Of a stretch of DNA of 64,000 nt, positions 1 through 7,575 are shown one piece after another (position 1 is the first letter of the stretch; every line of letters begins with the position of its first letter). Under the pieces are notes generated by a model. It made no database searches. It was not told the origin of the DNA and saw only the letters and a list, made by a program, of their open reading frames with translations. The translations under genes were made by a program, and so were the position numbers. This DNA is from Treponema sp. Its GTDB lineage: Bacteria > Spirochaetota > Spirochaetia > Treponematales > Treponemataceae. Location: positions 62,001 through 126,000 of the forward strand of contig JAFZKN010000021.1 of assembly GCA_017553635.1 (NCBI GenBank). The letters run 5' to 3'.

Positions 1-2
1 TT

Positions 3-560
3 ACTGCAAAAAAAGAAACTGGTCTTCCAATCGTAACAGAATTGATGGACATAAGACAGTTAAAATATTTTGAAGACGTAGATTTGATTCAGATTGGTGC
101 ACGCAATATGCAGAACTTTGATCTTTTAAAGGAAATGGGAAAAGTTAAAAAGCCTATTCTTTTAAAACGCGGAATGAGTGCAACTGTAAAAGAACTTTTG
201 ATGAGTGCAGAATACATTATGGCTTCTGGAAATGAAAATGTAATTCTTTGCGAACGCGGAATAAGAACGTTTGATAATTATACAAGAAACTGTATGGACA
301 TAAGCATTATTCCATACTTAAAAAAAGAAAGTCATCTTCCAATCATCATTGACCCGAGCCACGCATCAGGTCTTCGCTGGATGGTTCCGACACTTGCAAA
401 GGCTGCAGTAGCTGCCGGAGCAGACGGACTTATTATCGAAGTTCACAACAATCCTGAAAAAGCTTTGTGCGACGGTGAACAGAGTTTAAGACCGGAAGAG
501 TTTGCAGATTTGATGAAGATTCTTCCTCAGTATGCTTCTCTTGAAGGAAGAACATGCTAA
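3..560 (+). CDS. aroF: DAHP synthase (3-deoxy-7-phosphoheptulonate synthase), 3' part
   Basis: This enzyme condenses phosphoenolpyruvate and erythrose-4-phosphate in the first step of the shikimate pathway. Only the C-terminal 185 residues are present; the reading frame is open to the left window edge. Motifs of the KDO8P-like (type I beta) DAHP synthase family are visible: LIQIGARNMQN, KPILLKRGM, and IIDPSHASG near the end. The last carries the conserved metal and substrate region. The protein ends with a normal-looking C-terminus shortly after SLRPEEFADLM. tyrA follows 18 nt downstream on the same strand, which suggests an aromatic amino-acid operon. The fold assignment is secure. Which feedback-regulated type it is cannot be judged without the N-terminus. 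Confidence 0.93.
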   Translation, partial: TAKKETGLPIVTELMDIRQLKYFEDVDLIQIGARNMQNFDLLKEMGKVKKPILLKRGMSATVKELLMSAEYIMASGNENVILCERGIRTFDNYTRNCMDISIIPYLKKESHLPIIIDPSHASGLRWMVPTLAKAAVAAGADGLIIEVHNNPEKALCDGEQSLRPEEFADLMKILPQYASLEGRTC

Positions 561-578
561 AATAAGGCAGGGGTGCAG

Positions 579-1520
579 ATGAAAAAACTTACTGATATGA
601 CATTCGGTTTTGTAGGGCTTGGTCTTATGGGCGGTTCAATTGCAAAGGCAATTAAACAGAAAGTCCTTTCTTCTGGTACAGAAGTTTTTAAAATAGGAGA
701 GGGGCTCGACGGCCTTTCTCATGACCAGGTTAATGCAAAAATCTTTGCGATGGACATGAATCTTGATTCACTTAAAAACGCAAAGGAAGAGAACATCATT
801 GACGAATGGTTTGCACCCCAGCAGACTGATGAAATGCTTGAAAAATGTGATTTTGTCTTTATCTGCCTTTATCCTAAAGCTACAGTCCGTTTTCTTGCTG
901 AACATAAAAACGCCTTTAAATCGGATTCAATTGTAACAGACATTTCCGGAGTAAAAACACTTATTGCTCAGAAGGTTTTTGAAAGCTCATCAAGTCCTGT
1001 CCGCGATGACGTTGATTTTATTTTAGGTCATCCGATGGCAGGAAACGAAAAGGAAGGATATGGTGCTTCATGCGGAACTGTATTTGAAGGCCGGAATTAT
1101 ATTTTAATGCCGCATAAATCCAACCGCGAAGAAAACCTTGCTCTTATGCGTGAGCTTATTACAAAACTCGGAATTAAGCGCATTATCGAAACAGATTATA
1201 AAACCCACGATCATAAAATTGCATTTACAAGCCAGCTCTGTCATGTAATTGCTTCAAGCCTTGTAGACAGCGCAGAAGACGATAAAATTACAGCCTTTGG
1301 CGGCGGAAGCTACGAGGACTTAACACGCATTGCACTTATTAATGCTCCTTTGTGGACTGAGCTTTTTTTACTTAACAAAGAAGAGCTTGTTTCGATGATT
1401 AATTCATTTGAAAATTCTCTTTCGAAAATAAAGAACGCAATAGAAAGTGAAAATGCTTCTGAGTTAAATTCAATTTTAAAGGCTGTAAGGGAAAAACGAG
1501 CGGCAATGGCAAAGGTGTGA
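579..1520 (+). CDS. tyrA: Prephenate dehydrogenase
   Basis: A 313-residue NAD(P)-dependent prephenate/arogenate dehydrogenase of tyrosine biosynthesis. The N-terminal Rossmann motif is clear (FGFVGLGLMGGSIAKA). Later motifs typical of TyrA are DISGVKT, GHPMAGNEKEG with the family histidine, and the helical C-terminal half with HVIASSL and GGSYEDLTRIA. I chose ATG 579 because the purine-rich AGGCAGGGG at 566-573 lies at normal spacing. GTG 573 would overlap that ribosome binding site. It follows aroF directly and is probably co-transcribed with it. No chorismate mutase or ACT domain is fused to it. Confidence 0.93.
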   Translation: MKKLTDMTFGFVGLGLMGGSIAKAIKQKVLSSGTEVFKIGEGLDGLSHDQVNAKIFAMDMNLDSLKNAKEENIIDEWFAPQQTDEMLEKCDFVFICLYPKATVRFLAEHKNAFKSDSIVTDISGVKTLIAQKVFESSSSPVRDDVDFILGHPMAGNEKEGYGASCGTVFEGRNYILMPHKSNREENLALMRELITKLGIKRIIETDYKTHDHKIAFTSQLCHVIASSLVDSAEDDKITAFGGGSYEDLTRIALINAPLWTELFLLNKEELVSMINSFENSLSKIKNAIESENASELNSILKAVREKRAAMAKV

Positions 1521-1555
1521 TTTTAGCCTTTGTGTGCCATGCAGTCTTTTCGCGG

Positions 1556-1584
1556 TTGACTTAAACAACGGCGCGTAATAAAAT
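1556..1584 (+). promoter_or_regulatory. Promoter of apt (short-leader mRNA)
   Basis: TTGACT at 1556-1561, a 17-bp spacer, and TAAAAT at 1579-1584. The apt ATG is at 1594, so the predicted transcript starts only a few bases before the start codon. No Shine-Dalgarno sequence precedes the ATG. Confidence 0.65.
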
Positions 1585-1593
1585 TATGTCATT

Positions 1594-2127
1594 ATGACAG
1601 ACTTAGAAATGCTTGACGGAGCTATCCGTCGTGTTCACGATTTTCCAAAACCTGGAATCCTTTTTTATGATATTACCGGTGTTTTTGTAAAGCCAGAAGC
1701 TTTTAAATTTGTTATCGATAAAATGGTAGAGCTTTACAAGGACGCAAAAATTGATGCAGTTGCTGCAGTTGAGTCACGCGGATTTTTGTTTGCCGCTCCA
1801 TTTGCAGAAAAACTCGGTCTTCCTCTTGTTTTAATAAGAAAAAAGGGTAAGCTTCCGGGCGATACTTATTCATGCAAATATGCCCTTGAATACGGTATGG
1901 CAGAAGTTGAAGTTCATAAATCTGATGTTGATAAAGGAAAGAATTATCTTGTAATAGATGACCTTATTGCTACAGGCGGAACTTTAGTTGCAGCACGCAA
2001 TCTTATCGAGCAGGGCGGCGGAACGGTTTCTGACTTCTTTGGTGTTATAGGTCTTCCAGAACTTGATTACGAAAAAGTTCTTGCGCCTTCAAAAATAACT
2101 ACGATTATAAATTACGGCGGAAAATAA
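1594..2127 (+). CDS. apt: Adenine phosphoribosyltransferase
   Basis: Salvages adenine to AMP using PRPP in the cytoplasm. The 177 residues match the usual length of the family. The PRPP-binding signature is YLVIDDLIATGGTL in the second half. The adenine-site and flexible-loop region AVESRGFLF followed by IRKKGKLPGDT is also present. It starts at ATG 1594 without a ribosome binding site. A promoter with near-consensus hexamers ends nine bases upstream, so the mRNA is probably leaderless or almost so. It stands alone as a transcription unit between tyrA and the ankyrin lipoprotein. Confidence 0.95.
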   Translation: MTDLEMLDGAIRRVHDFPKPGILFYDITGVFVKPEAFKFVIDKMVELYKDAKIDAVAAVESRGFLFAAPFAEKLGLPLVLIRKKGKLPGDTYSCKYALEYGMAEVEVHKSDVDKGKNYLVIDDLIATGGTLVAARNLIEQGGGTVSDFFGVIGLPELDYEKVLAPSKITTIINYGGK

Positions 2128-2144
2128 ACCGTAAAATTTTTATA

Positions 2145-2186
2145 ACCCCGACACCTTACTGGAAACTGGAGCCGGGGATTTTTTTA
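2145..2186 (+). terminator. Possible terminator of apt, within repeat copy R1
   Basis: CCCCG around 2146-2150 can pair with CGGGG near 2173-2177, just before a T7 run. The stem is short (5 bp) and the loop is long, so termination is plausible rather than certain. The right half of this segment recurs at 3773-3809. Confidence 0.4.
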
Positions 2187-2188
2187 TT
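2159..2188 (+). repeat. Short dispersed repeat copy R1
   Basis: Contains GGAAACTGGA followed by GC-GGGGATTTTTTTATT. The same two blocks recur at 3773-3809, separated by eight extra bases. The two copies bracket the ankyrin lipoprotein gene. Confidence 0.55.
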
Positions 2189-2222
2189 CGAATTAAGTCA
2201 GATAAAAAAAGTGAGGAATTAT

Positions 2223-3734
2223 ATGAAAACAAAGTTTAAAATCGTAACAATTGTGATTGCTGTCATGGCGCTTTTTGCTTCGTGCGGCGGAAAGAAAAGT
2301 ATATGGAAGGATATTAATGATTCTGATACAATCCCGGATCAAGTTCTTGAGAATATCAAAAAAGGAAAATATGACTTAAATGATTTTTCTCAAGACGGAT
2401 ATACTGTTTTGACAAAGTTTCTTCCATCTATGACTATTGATGTTTTTAATGCCTGTGTTGAAGCCGGAGCAGATGTTAATCTTGCTGATGCAAATGGAAT
2501 ATATCCTTTATTTGTATGCTTTGATTCTGAATTGCAGGTTTGCTCTAAAATTATTGAAGATGTAAAGGATATTAATGTAAAAGATCATGACGGAAGAAAT
2601 GCACTTTATTATCTTGTTAAAAGTAGTGCTGATAAATTATATATCTTTTTTAAGCTGGCAGACAGAAAAATTGATGTTTCGCTTTATGATGAAGCAGAGG
2701 GAATATGGCCGTTTATTGATATTTATTCAAAGAATTCATCTAATATAGATTTAATAAGATTTGTTCTGTCTGATGATTTTAAAATGTGTACAAATCCTCA
2801 TGCGCTGGATAATGCTGATGGAATTGTTAAAGAATCATTTAAAATGATTAAAGAAGCAAAGGACAACCCTTTAAAAGAATTTACTCCTGCAAATAAGAAA
2901 ATGAATCCGCCTGAGGATGCTCCAGCAAATTTTTTGTTGATGCCGGGATTAATACCTTACGGCGAATGGGCAGAGGAACGTGCTAAAGAAATTGATCACT
3001 ATCTTATGTGTGATATGAAGCTTGGATCACAGACTTACAAGGCAGGAACACGGGTAGTAATTGATGGTTATGCTGATCCTGAAAATGCAGATCTTTATTC
3101 GTATGTAGACGGAGTGTTCTGTCACGATTATAAGATTCACATTGGTAACGATGTGTATAAAATTCCACAGCGCTACATAAGTATGTATGCATCAGAATAT
3201 ACTTTTCCGGAAACAAACGAAACAGTTCTTCTTCTTTCAACTTTTGCAATTACAGACCCTAATGACGACGTGTATCCATCATCATTTCTTGAGGTATATG
3301 ATTATGAATTTATAAAAGGTGTAGACGTTGTACTTGTAAAAGGTAACAGCTCATATAAAATTGATACTTCAGAAGTTGAAAGCGGTTTCTGCTATAACAA
3401 TCTTCAAATTATGGATGGATCAAAATTTGCAGCATCTCCTGTAATTCATGGAAACCTTTTCTCTTCTCCTGTCGACAGTGTAGAGGGCTTTTATTATCTT
3501 TGTGGCAATAAACTCAAAAAGATTGTTGTAACAAATATTTATCATGAGTGGGAAGATGAACCTATTTATGATGAGTATATCGGTTATGAACTTAATAGTT
3601 CCAGTAATACAGAAGAGCTTTTGCTTAAGATGAGAAAATACAGTGAATATGAAGATTATGTTTATTATCCTAATGACCGGTATGTACTTTCTGCTCCATA
3701 CGTATGGCAGGAAATAAAAAGTCTGGAAATCTAA
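2223..3734 (+). CDS. Ankyrin-repeat lipoprotein of unknown function
   Basis: A predicted lipoprotein of 503 residues. The start at ATG 2223 has GTGAGGA at 2211-2217 as a ribosome binding site. The signal peptide is basic then hydrophobic and ends in the lipobox LFASC, so the mature protein begins at a lipidated cysteine. Residues of roughly 50-200 hold degenerate ankyrin repeats, for example EAGADVNLADANGIYPLF and KDINVKDHDGRNALYY. The remaining 300 residues, which are rich in Asp, Tyr and Ser, match no family I recognise. The gene is monocistronic and lies between two copies of a short repeat. A protein-protein interaction role at the envelope is inference from the ankyrin repeats. Confidence 0.8.
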   Translation: MKTKFKIVTIVIAVMALFASCGGKKSIWKDINDSDTIPDQVLENIKKGKYDLNDFSQDGYTVLTKFLPSMTIDVFNACVEAGADVNLADANGIYPLFVCFDSELQVCSKIIEDVKDINVKDHDGRNALYYLVKSSADKLYIFFKLADRKIDVSLYDEAEGIWPFIDIYSKNSSNIDLIRFVLSDDFKMCTNPHALDNADGIVKESFKMIKEAKDNPLKEFTPANKKMNPPEDAPANFLLMPGLIPYGEWAEERAKEIDHYLMCDMKLGSQTYKAGTRVVIDGYADPENADLYSYVDGVFCHDYKIHIGNDVYKIPQRYISMYASEYTFPETNETVLLLSTFAITDPNDDVYPSSFLEVYDYEFIKGVDVVLVKGNSSYKIDTSEVESGFCYNNLQIMDGSKFAASPVIHGNLFSSPVDSVEGFYYLCGNKLKKIVVTNIYHEWEDEPIYDEYIGYELNSSSNTEELLLKMRKYSEYEDYVYYPNDRYVLSAPYVWQEIKSLEI

Positions 3735-3772
3735 CTGGTAAATTTTTACAATCTGGCATCTGATAATGAAAA

Positions 3773-3809
3773 GTGGAAACTGGAAAACAGGTGCGGGGAT
3801 TTTTTTATT
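3773..3809 (+). repeat. Short dispersed repeat copy R2
   Basis: Contains GTGGAAACTGGA, then GCGGGGATTTTTTTATT, matching copy R1 at 2159-2188. On the minus strand this copy supplies the stop codon and last residues of the eda reading frame. Confidence 0.55.
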
Positions 3810-4377
3810 TCCACGATCCGCCGGTTGCGATTACATTTGAAAGTTTAAGATATTCTTCTGAATTTTTTTCTGTTATTCCGCCGGTCGGAATAAATTTAAT
3901 TTCATTGAATGGTCCTTTAAGTGCGTTTAATAAAGCAATGCCGCCGGAAACTTCTGCCGGGAAAAGCTTTAATACTTTAAGGCCGTAAGATGAGGCGTTC
4001 ATGATTTCGGTAGGCGTCATAACTCCGGGAATTACAGGAACGCTTTTTTTAATGCAGTAGAGAACTGTTTTTTTATCAAAGCCCGGCATTACGATAAATT
4101 TTGCGCCTTTTTTAATAGCGTCGCGTGCTGTCTTTACATCAGAAACAGTTCCGGCTCCTACAAGAAGGTCCGGGTAGTTTTGGCTTATGTATTTTATGCA
4201 GTCTCCTGCGCAGGCAGTGCGGTATGCGATTTCTGCAATTTTATGGCCTTCGCTTATAAGCCGTTCTGCAGTTTTCTGTGCGTCATCAGTTTTTTCTATT
4301 TTTACAAGCGGAATAAATTTAAATTCCGTAATCTTATCAAAAAAGCTTTGTGCGTTCTTTAAATATTTTTCATTCAT
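3805..4377 (-). CDS. eda: KDPG/KHG aldolase, C-terminally short
   Basis: A 2-keto-3-deoxy-6-phosphogluconate aldolase-type class I aldolase that splits KDPG to pyruvate and glyceraldehyde-3-phosphate. Visible motifs are IAEIAYRT with the catalytic Glu, LLVGAGTV, the Schiff-base lysine in LKLFPAE, and PTGGIT. At 190 residues it stops immediately after the conserved GGSW. E. coli Eda continues for roughly 27 residues there. The stop lies inside repeat copy R2, so the C-terminus may have been lost by insertion or recombination. The start ATG overlaps the stop of the upstream nuclease gene by 8 nt, implying translational coupling. Whether the short form is active is unknown. Confidence 0.85.
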   Translation of the reverse strand: MNEKYLKNAQSFFDKITEFKFIPLVKIEKTDDAQKTAERLISEGHKIAEIAYRTACAGDCIKYISQNYPDLLVGAGTVSDVKTARDAIKKGAKFIVMPGFDKKTVLYCIKKSVPVIPGVMTPTEIMNASSYGLKVLKLFPAEVSGGIALLNALKGPFNEIKFIPTGGITEKNSEEYLKLSNVIATGGSWK

Positions 4378-5353
4378 TTTCTACCATCCAGTCAGAAAGA
4401 TTAAAACTTTCTTCTATATTATTTTCGGCATCATCTTCAAGAAGATAAAAGAAATCAAGGCCGGTTTTTTCTTCGACGGTGTCTACTGTTACAGCATATT
4501 CCCAGAACGAAGCCGTGCACTTTGTATTGGGAATTATAAAGCCTATTGCAAAAAAGTCTGATCCCGATTTTGCAAGAATTGCCTTGTAATAAAACTCGGG
4601 AAGTGCAACAGCATTCTGTCCTATTGAGTTAAATTCAATTTTATCTAAAACAGGACCTGTAACAATCCAGAGCTTATCAAACTTTTCTGCAAAACAGCGC
4701 ACTTCATGCTCAAGGTCCTTCCAGATTCCGCGGTTAAAATCTGCTGTCTGTGGACTCATGTTGCTCATAAAAAACGAATCGTTCATTGTTTCAAAGCTGT
4801 AAGTAAGGTCGGCGCTTGGAGCAAGGTGGCCGCGGTCAAAGCCCGAGTTTTTATAATCGGCAGGACTTGCAGAGCCGGTAAGGACTTTGGGGTCTGAGCG
4901 AAAGTTGTCTTTTCTTTCGACGTTTTTCTGTATTTTTCCTGAGTCGAGGGTATATGCAACCCATTCAGGCTGCTCATATTTTTCGCGGTAGCAGAGAGTG
5001 TAGCCTGAATGCACTATTATCTGGTGGCTGTCTTCTTTTTCGCTTGTTTCAAGGACGCCTTTTGTGTCGTCTTCTGAAATTAAAAGGCAGCCGCGGGGGC
5101 AAAGCGGAATTTCATAAGGAATTTCACCGCCTGGAATATCGGAAGGTGCTTCGGTTTTGAAAGTCTCCCCAGATGCGGAAGCCTCTTGAGCCGGGGTGAC
5201 TTCTGTTTCTAACGCGGCGTCTGTTCCGGCAGTAACGGGATTTAAAGCCACCTCAGAACTTGGCGCCGGCTTTGACAAAAGCGACATGAGAATTGCAATT
5301 GAAGAAACAAAGCAGATGATCATTAAAGCAATGTATAGCGGCCTTTTTTTCAT
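4370..5353 (-). CDS. Membrane-anchored DNA/RNA non-specific endonuclease (NUC family)
   Basis: A 327-residue secreted or membrane-tethered nuclease. An N-terminal basic stretch and a hydrophobic segment (about residues 6-26) act as signal anchor. A Ser/Ala/Glu-rich linker of about 70 residues follows, then the nuclease domain. Its signature FDRGHLAPSADL contains the catalytic histidine of the Serratia nuclease family, and NMSPQTADFNRGIW carries the metal-binding asparagine. I chose ATG 5353 because it begins the signal anchor. An upstream ATG at 5389 would add 12 polar residues and has no ribosome binding site. It shares an operon with eda. The role, perhaps nucleic-acid scavenging, is inference. 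Confidence 0.87.
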   Translation of the reverse strand: MKKRPLYIALMIICFVSSIAILMSLLSKPAPSSEVALNPVTAGTDAALETEVTPAQEASASGETFKTEAPSDIPGGEIPYEIPLCPRGCLLISEDDTKGVLETSEKEDSHQIIVHSGYTLCYREKYEQPEWVAYTLDSGKIQKNVERKDNFRSDPKVLTGSASPADYKNSGFDRGHLAPSADLTYSFETMNDSFFMSNMSPQTADFNRGIWKDLEHEVRCFAEKFDKLWIVTGPVLDKIEFNSIGQNAVALPEFYYKAILAKSGSDFFAIGFIIPNTKCTASFWEYAVTVDTVEEKTGLDFFYLLEDDAENNIEESFNLSDWMVENE

Positions 5354-5374
5354 ACTCTGATTATAAAAGTAATC

Positions 5375-5403
5375 TTGTCGAAAGTCCATTAGAGTGATAT
5401 TAT
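5375..5403 (+). promoter_or_regulatory. Promoter of asnA
   Basis: TTGTCG at 5375-5380, 17-bp spacer, TATTAT at 5398-5403. Predicted start near 5410, giving a leader of about 15 nt that contains AGAGGA just before ATG 5425. It lies in the divergent gap with the nuclease gene. Confidence 0.6.
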
Positions 5404-5424
5404 TTGCAGAATATAGAGGAACCT

Positions 5425-6531
5425 ATGAAAACAATATCAAAACCAGCAAAAAAAGATACAAAAAAGGATTCAAAATCAGTATCTAAAAAAACTTTGCTTC
5501 CAAAAAAACACTATAAATCTATTTTAGGTGAAAAAGAAACAGAACATGCGATTGTCTTAATCAAAGACTTTTTCCAGATGGCGCTTTCTACCGAGTTGAA
5601 TTTGACTCGAGTAACAGCGCCTCTTTTTGTTAGAGCATCAACTGGTGTAAATGATGATTTAAATGGAATTGAACGCCCTGTATCTTTTCCTGTAAAACAG
5701 CTTAACGATGAAAAACTTGAAATCGTTCAGTCACTTGCAAAGTGGAAAAGGTTAAAGGTAACAGATTTAAAGATGACTCCGGGATTTGGAATTTATACAG
5801 ACATGAACGCTATAAGACCGGACGATGATATAGATGCACTTCATTCGATTTATGTTGACCAGTGGGACTGGGAAATGGCAATCGATGAAAAAGACAGAAC
5901 GATTTATTATCTTCACGAAATCGTAAATAAAATTTACCGCTGCATCAAGCGCACGGAATTTTTTATTTATGACCGTTATACTCAGATTAAGCCTGTACTT
6001 CCAGAACAGGTGACATTCCTTTATTCGGATGACCTTCAGCGTGAATATCCTGATCTTACTCCAAAAGAAAGGGAAGCTGTTGTAACAAAAAAATTCGGTG
6101 CAGTATTTATCTGCGGAATCGGCGGTAAACTTCCAGACGGAACAATTCATGACGGAAGGGCTCCTGACTATGATGACTGGATTACAGAAAGCGGTGACGG
6201 ACACAGAGGTCTTAACGGAGACCTTCTTGTATGGGATTCTGTACTTGAACTTCCTCTCGAACTTTCTTCTATGGGAATAAGAGTAAATGCACATTCTTTA
6301 ACCCTTCAGCTTGAAGAAAGAAAAGCAGAAGACAGGGCAAAGCTTATGTTCCACTCAAAGCTTTTAAAAGGTGAACTTACTCAAACAATCGGCGGCGGTA
6401 TAGGACAGTCGAGACTCTGCATGTTCCTTTTGAGAAAGGCTCATATCGGAGAAACTCAGGTTTCCATCTGGCCCGAAAAAGAATTTGCAGCCTGCAAAAA
6501 AGCCGGAATTAAACTTTTGCAGCTTAAATAA
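5425..6531 (+). CDS. asnA: Aspartate-ammonia ligase (AsnA type) with Lys-rich N-terminal extension
   Basis: Makes asparagine from aspartate, ammonia and ATP. It has a class II aminoacyl-tRNA-synthetase-like fold. Diagnostic blocks shared with E. coli AsnA are SLAKWKR, AIRPD-D, VDQWDWE, GIGGKLPDG, RAPDYDDW, ELSSMGIRV and QTIGGGIGQSR. ATG 5425 has AGAGGA five bases upstream. At 368 residues it is about 38 longer than the E. coli enzyme. The excess is an N-terminal tail rich in Lys, Thr and Ser before the family homology starts. Its function is unknown; a nucleic-acid-binding tail is possible. Confidence 0.95.
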   Translation: MKTISKPAKKDTKKDSKSVSKKTLLPKKHYKSILGEKETEHAIVLIKDFFQMALSTELNLTRVTAPLFVRASTGVNDDLNGIERPVSFPVKQLNDEKLEIVQSLAKWKRLKVTDLKMTPGFGIYTDMNAIRPDDDIDALHSIYVDQWDWEMAIDEKDRTIYYLHEIVNKIYRCIKRTEFFIYDRYTQIKPVLPEQVTFLYSDDLQREYPDLTPKEREAVVTKKFGAVFICGIGGKLPDGTIHDGRAPDYDDWITESGDGHRGLNGDLLVWDSVLELPLELSSMGIRVNAHSLTLQLEERKAEDRAKLMFHSKLLKGELTQTIGGGIGQSRLCMFLLRKAHIGETQVSIWPEKEFAACKKAGIKLLQLK

Positions 6532-6537
6532 TTTTTG

Positions 6538-7545
6538 ATGCAGAATGTTGAATATAATTTTAATCACGAAAGCCTCGAAACAGAATTAAAGACTTTTGCA
6601 GAGAAAAAAATTACAGAGCTTTATGTTCACGATCAGAAGATGGCATCAGACAAAAAAATGCTCATCCATTTTCTTCAGACTGCAGTACGTGACATAAGCA
6701 GCTGTTACATAAGTCTTAAAATTAATCCTGATGTAATAGACAGCGAAATAATAAATCTTGTTTCATCGTTGTTCTGTTCACTTGAAATTCCGATGACAGA
6801 AAGCAAGACAAAGATTTTAGAAAAAGACAAAAAGGTTTTTCTGTTTGACAAAAAATTATATTCAAAAAAAGCAGCGCTTTTAAATAACGCAGGGCTTATT
6901 TTTGGCTTTGACCTTGATTTTGCACTGTCTCAGGGAGATTCCTTTAAAGCGTTCCGAGACAGGATAGATTTTGCCCTTACTCTTTATCCAAACCACATCG
7001 ATTTTCCTCAGATAGAAAAAAAGTCAGAATTAAAGGAAAAGTGCACGGGAACTTATTCAAGCCAGGATATTTCTTATTCAAAAAAACTTGCACTTGCCCT
7101 AAAGATTTTCTACACAGCCGGAAGGGCAGTGCCATGGTTTAACTTTGTATTAAAACCATTAAAAGTTGCCCCTTCAAAATTCTTTTCTGATTTTGCTGAA
7201 TGGCTTGAATGCAACAATGTTGATTTAAATGATTCAGAAAAAATTGAAAGCCTTACTCACAAAGAAATCGAAAAAATGCAGCTTTTGTTTTTAGAAATGA
7301 AGTTTGAAGAAAAGCATAAAGAAGATCTTTACACTGCAGTTAAAGACATCGTAAATCTTTACGGAGCCTTTAGCCGTGCAGATCAGGAAAACGAAGAAAC
7401 GGTTTTAGACCTTTCTTACAATCCCGAAGATTTACTTAGCCCGGCAACGCTTAACATTCAGTCTTTCTGCGACAATGTATGCATGGATTACTGTAAAATA
7501 CGTGTATTTGCCGGAGAAGAAGAGCCGGAGTACGCTCTTTTGTAA
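6538..7545 (+). CDS. Radical-SAM-fold-like protein lacking the Fe-S cluster motif
   Basis: 335 residues with no confident family assignment. The first half reads like the interior of a radical SAM TIM barrel: a segment like EIK-ITELYVHDQKM, then LKINPDVID, then GLIFGFDLDFALSQGDSF, then FALTLYPNHIDF. The last two resemble the GLP-D-F and F-L-LKP-HI segments of B12-type or HemN-like radical SAM enzymes. No CxxxCxxC motif exists, and the protein begins where strand 1 should follow the cluster loop. It is therefore either a degenerate pseudoenzyme or an unrelated fold. It starts 6 nt after asnA and is followed by rluA, so it is probably in one transcription unit. Confidence 0.55.
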   Translation: MQNVEYNFNHESLETELKTFAEKKITELYVHDQKMASDKKMLIHFLQTAVRDISSCYISLKINPDVIDSEIINLVSSLFCSLEIPMTESKTKILEKDKKVFLFDKKLYSKKAALLNNAGLIFGFDLDFALSQGDSFKAFRDRIDFALTLYPNHIDFPQIEKKSELKEKCTGTYSSQDISYSKKLALALKIFYTAGRAVPWFNFVLKPLKVAPSKFFSDFAEWLECNNVDLNDSEKIESLTHKEIEKMQLLFLEMKFEEKHKEDLYTAVKDIVNLYGAFSRADQENEETVLDLSYNPEDLLSPATLNIQSFCDNVCMDYCKIRVFAGEEEPEYALL

Positions 7546-7575
7546 TTTCTTTTTATTTTTTACGCGGAATAAAAT

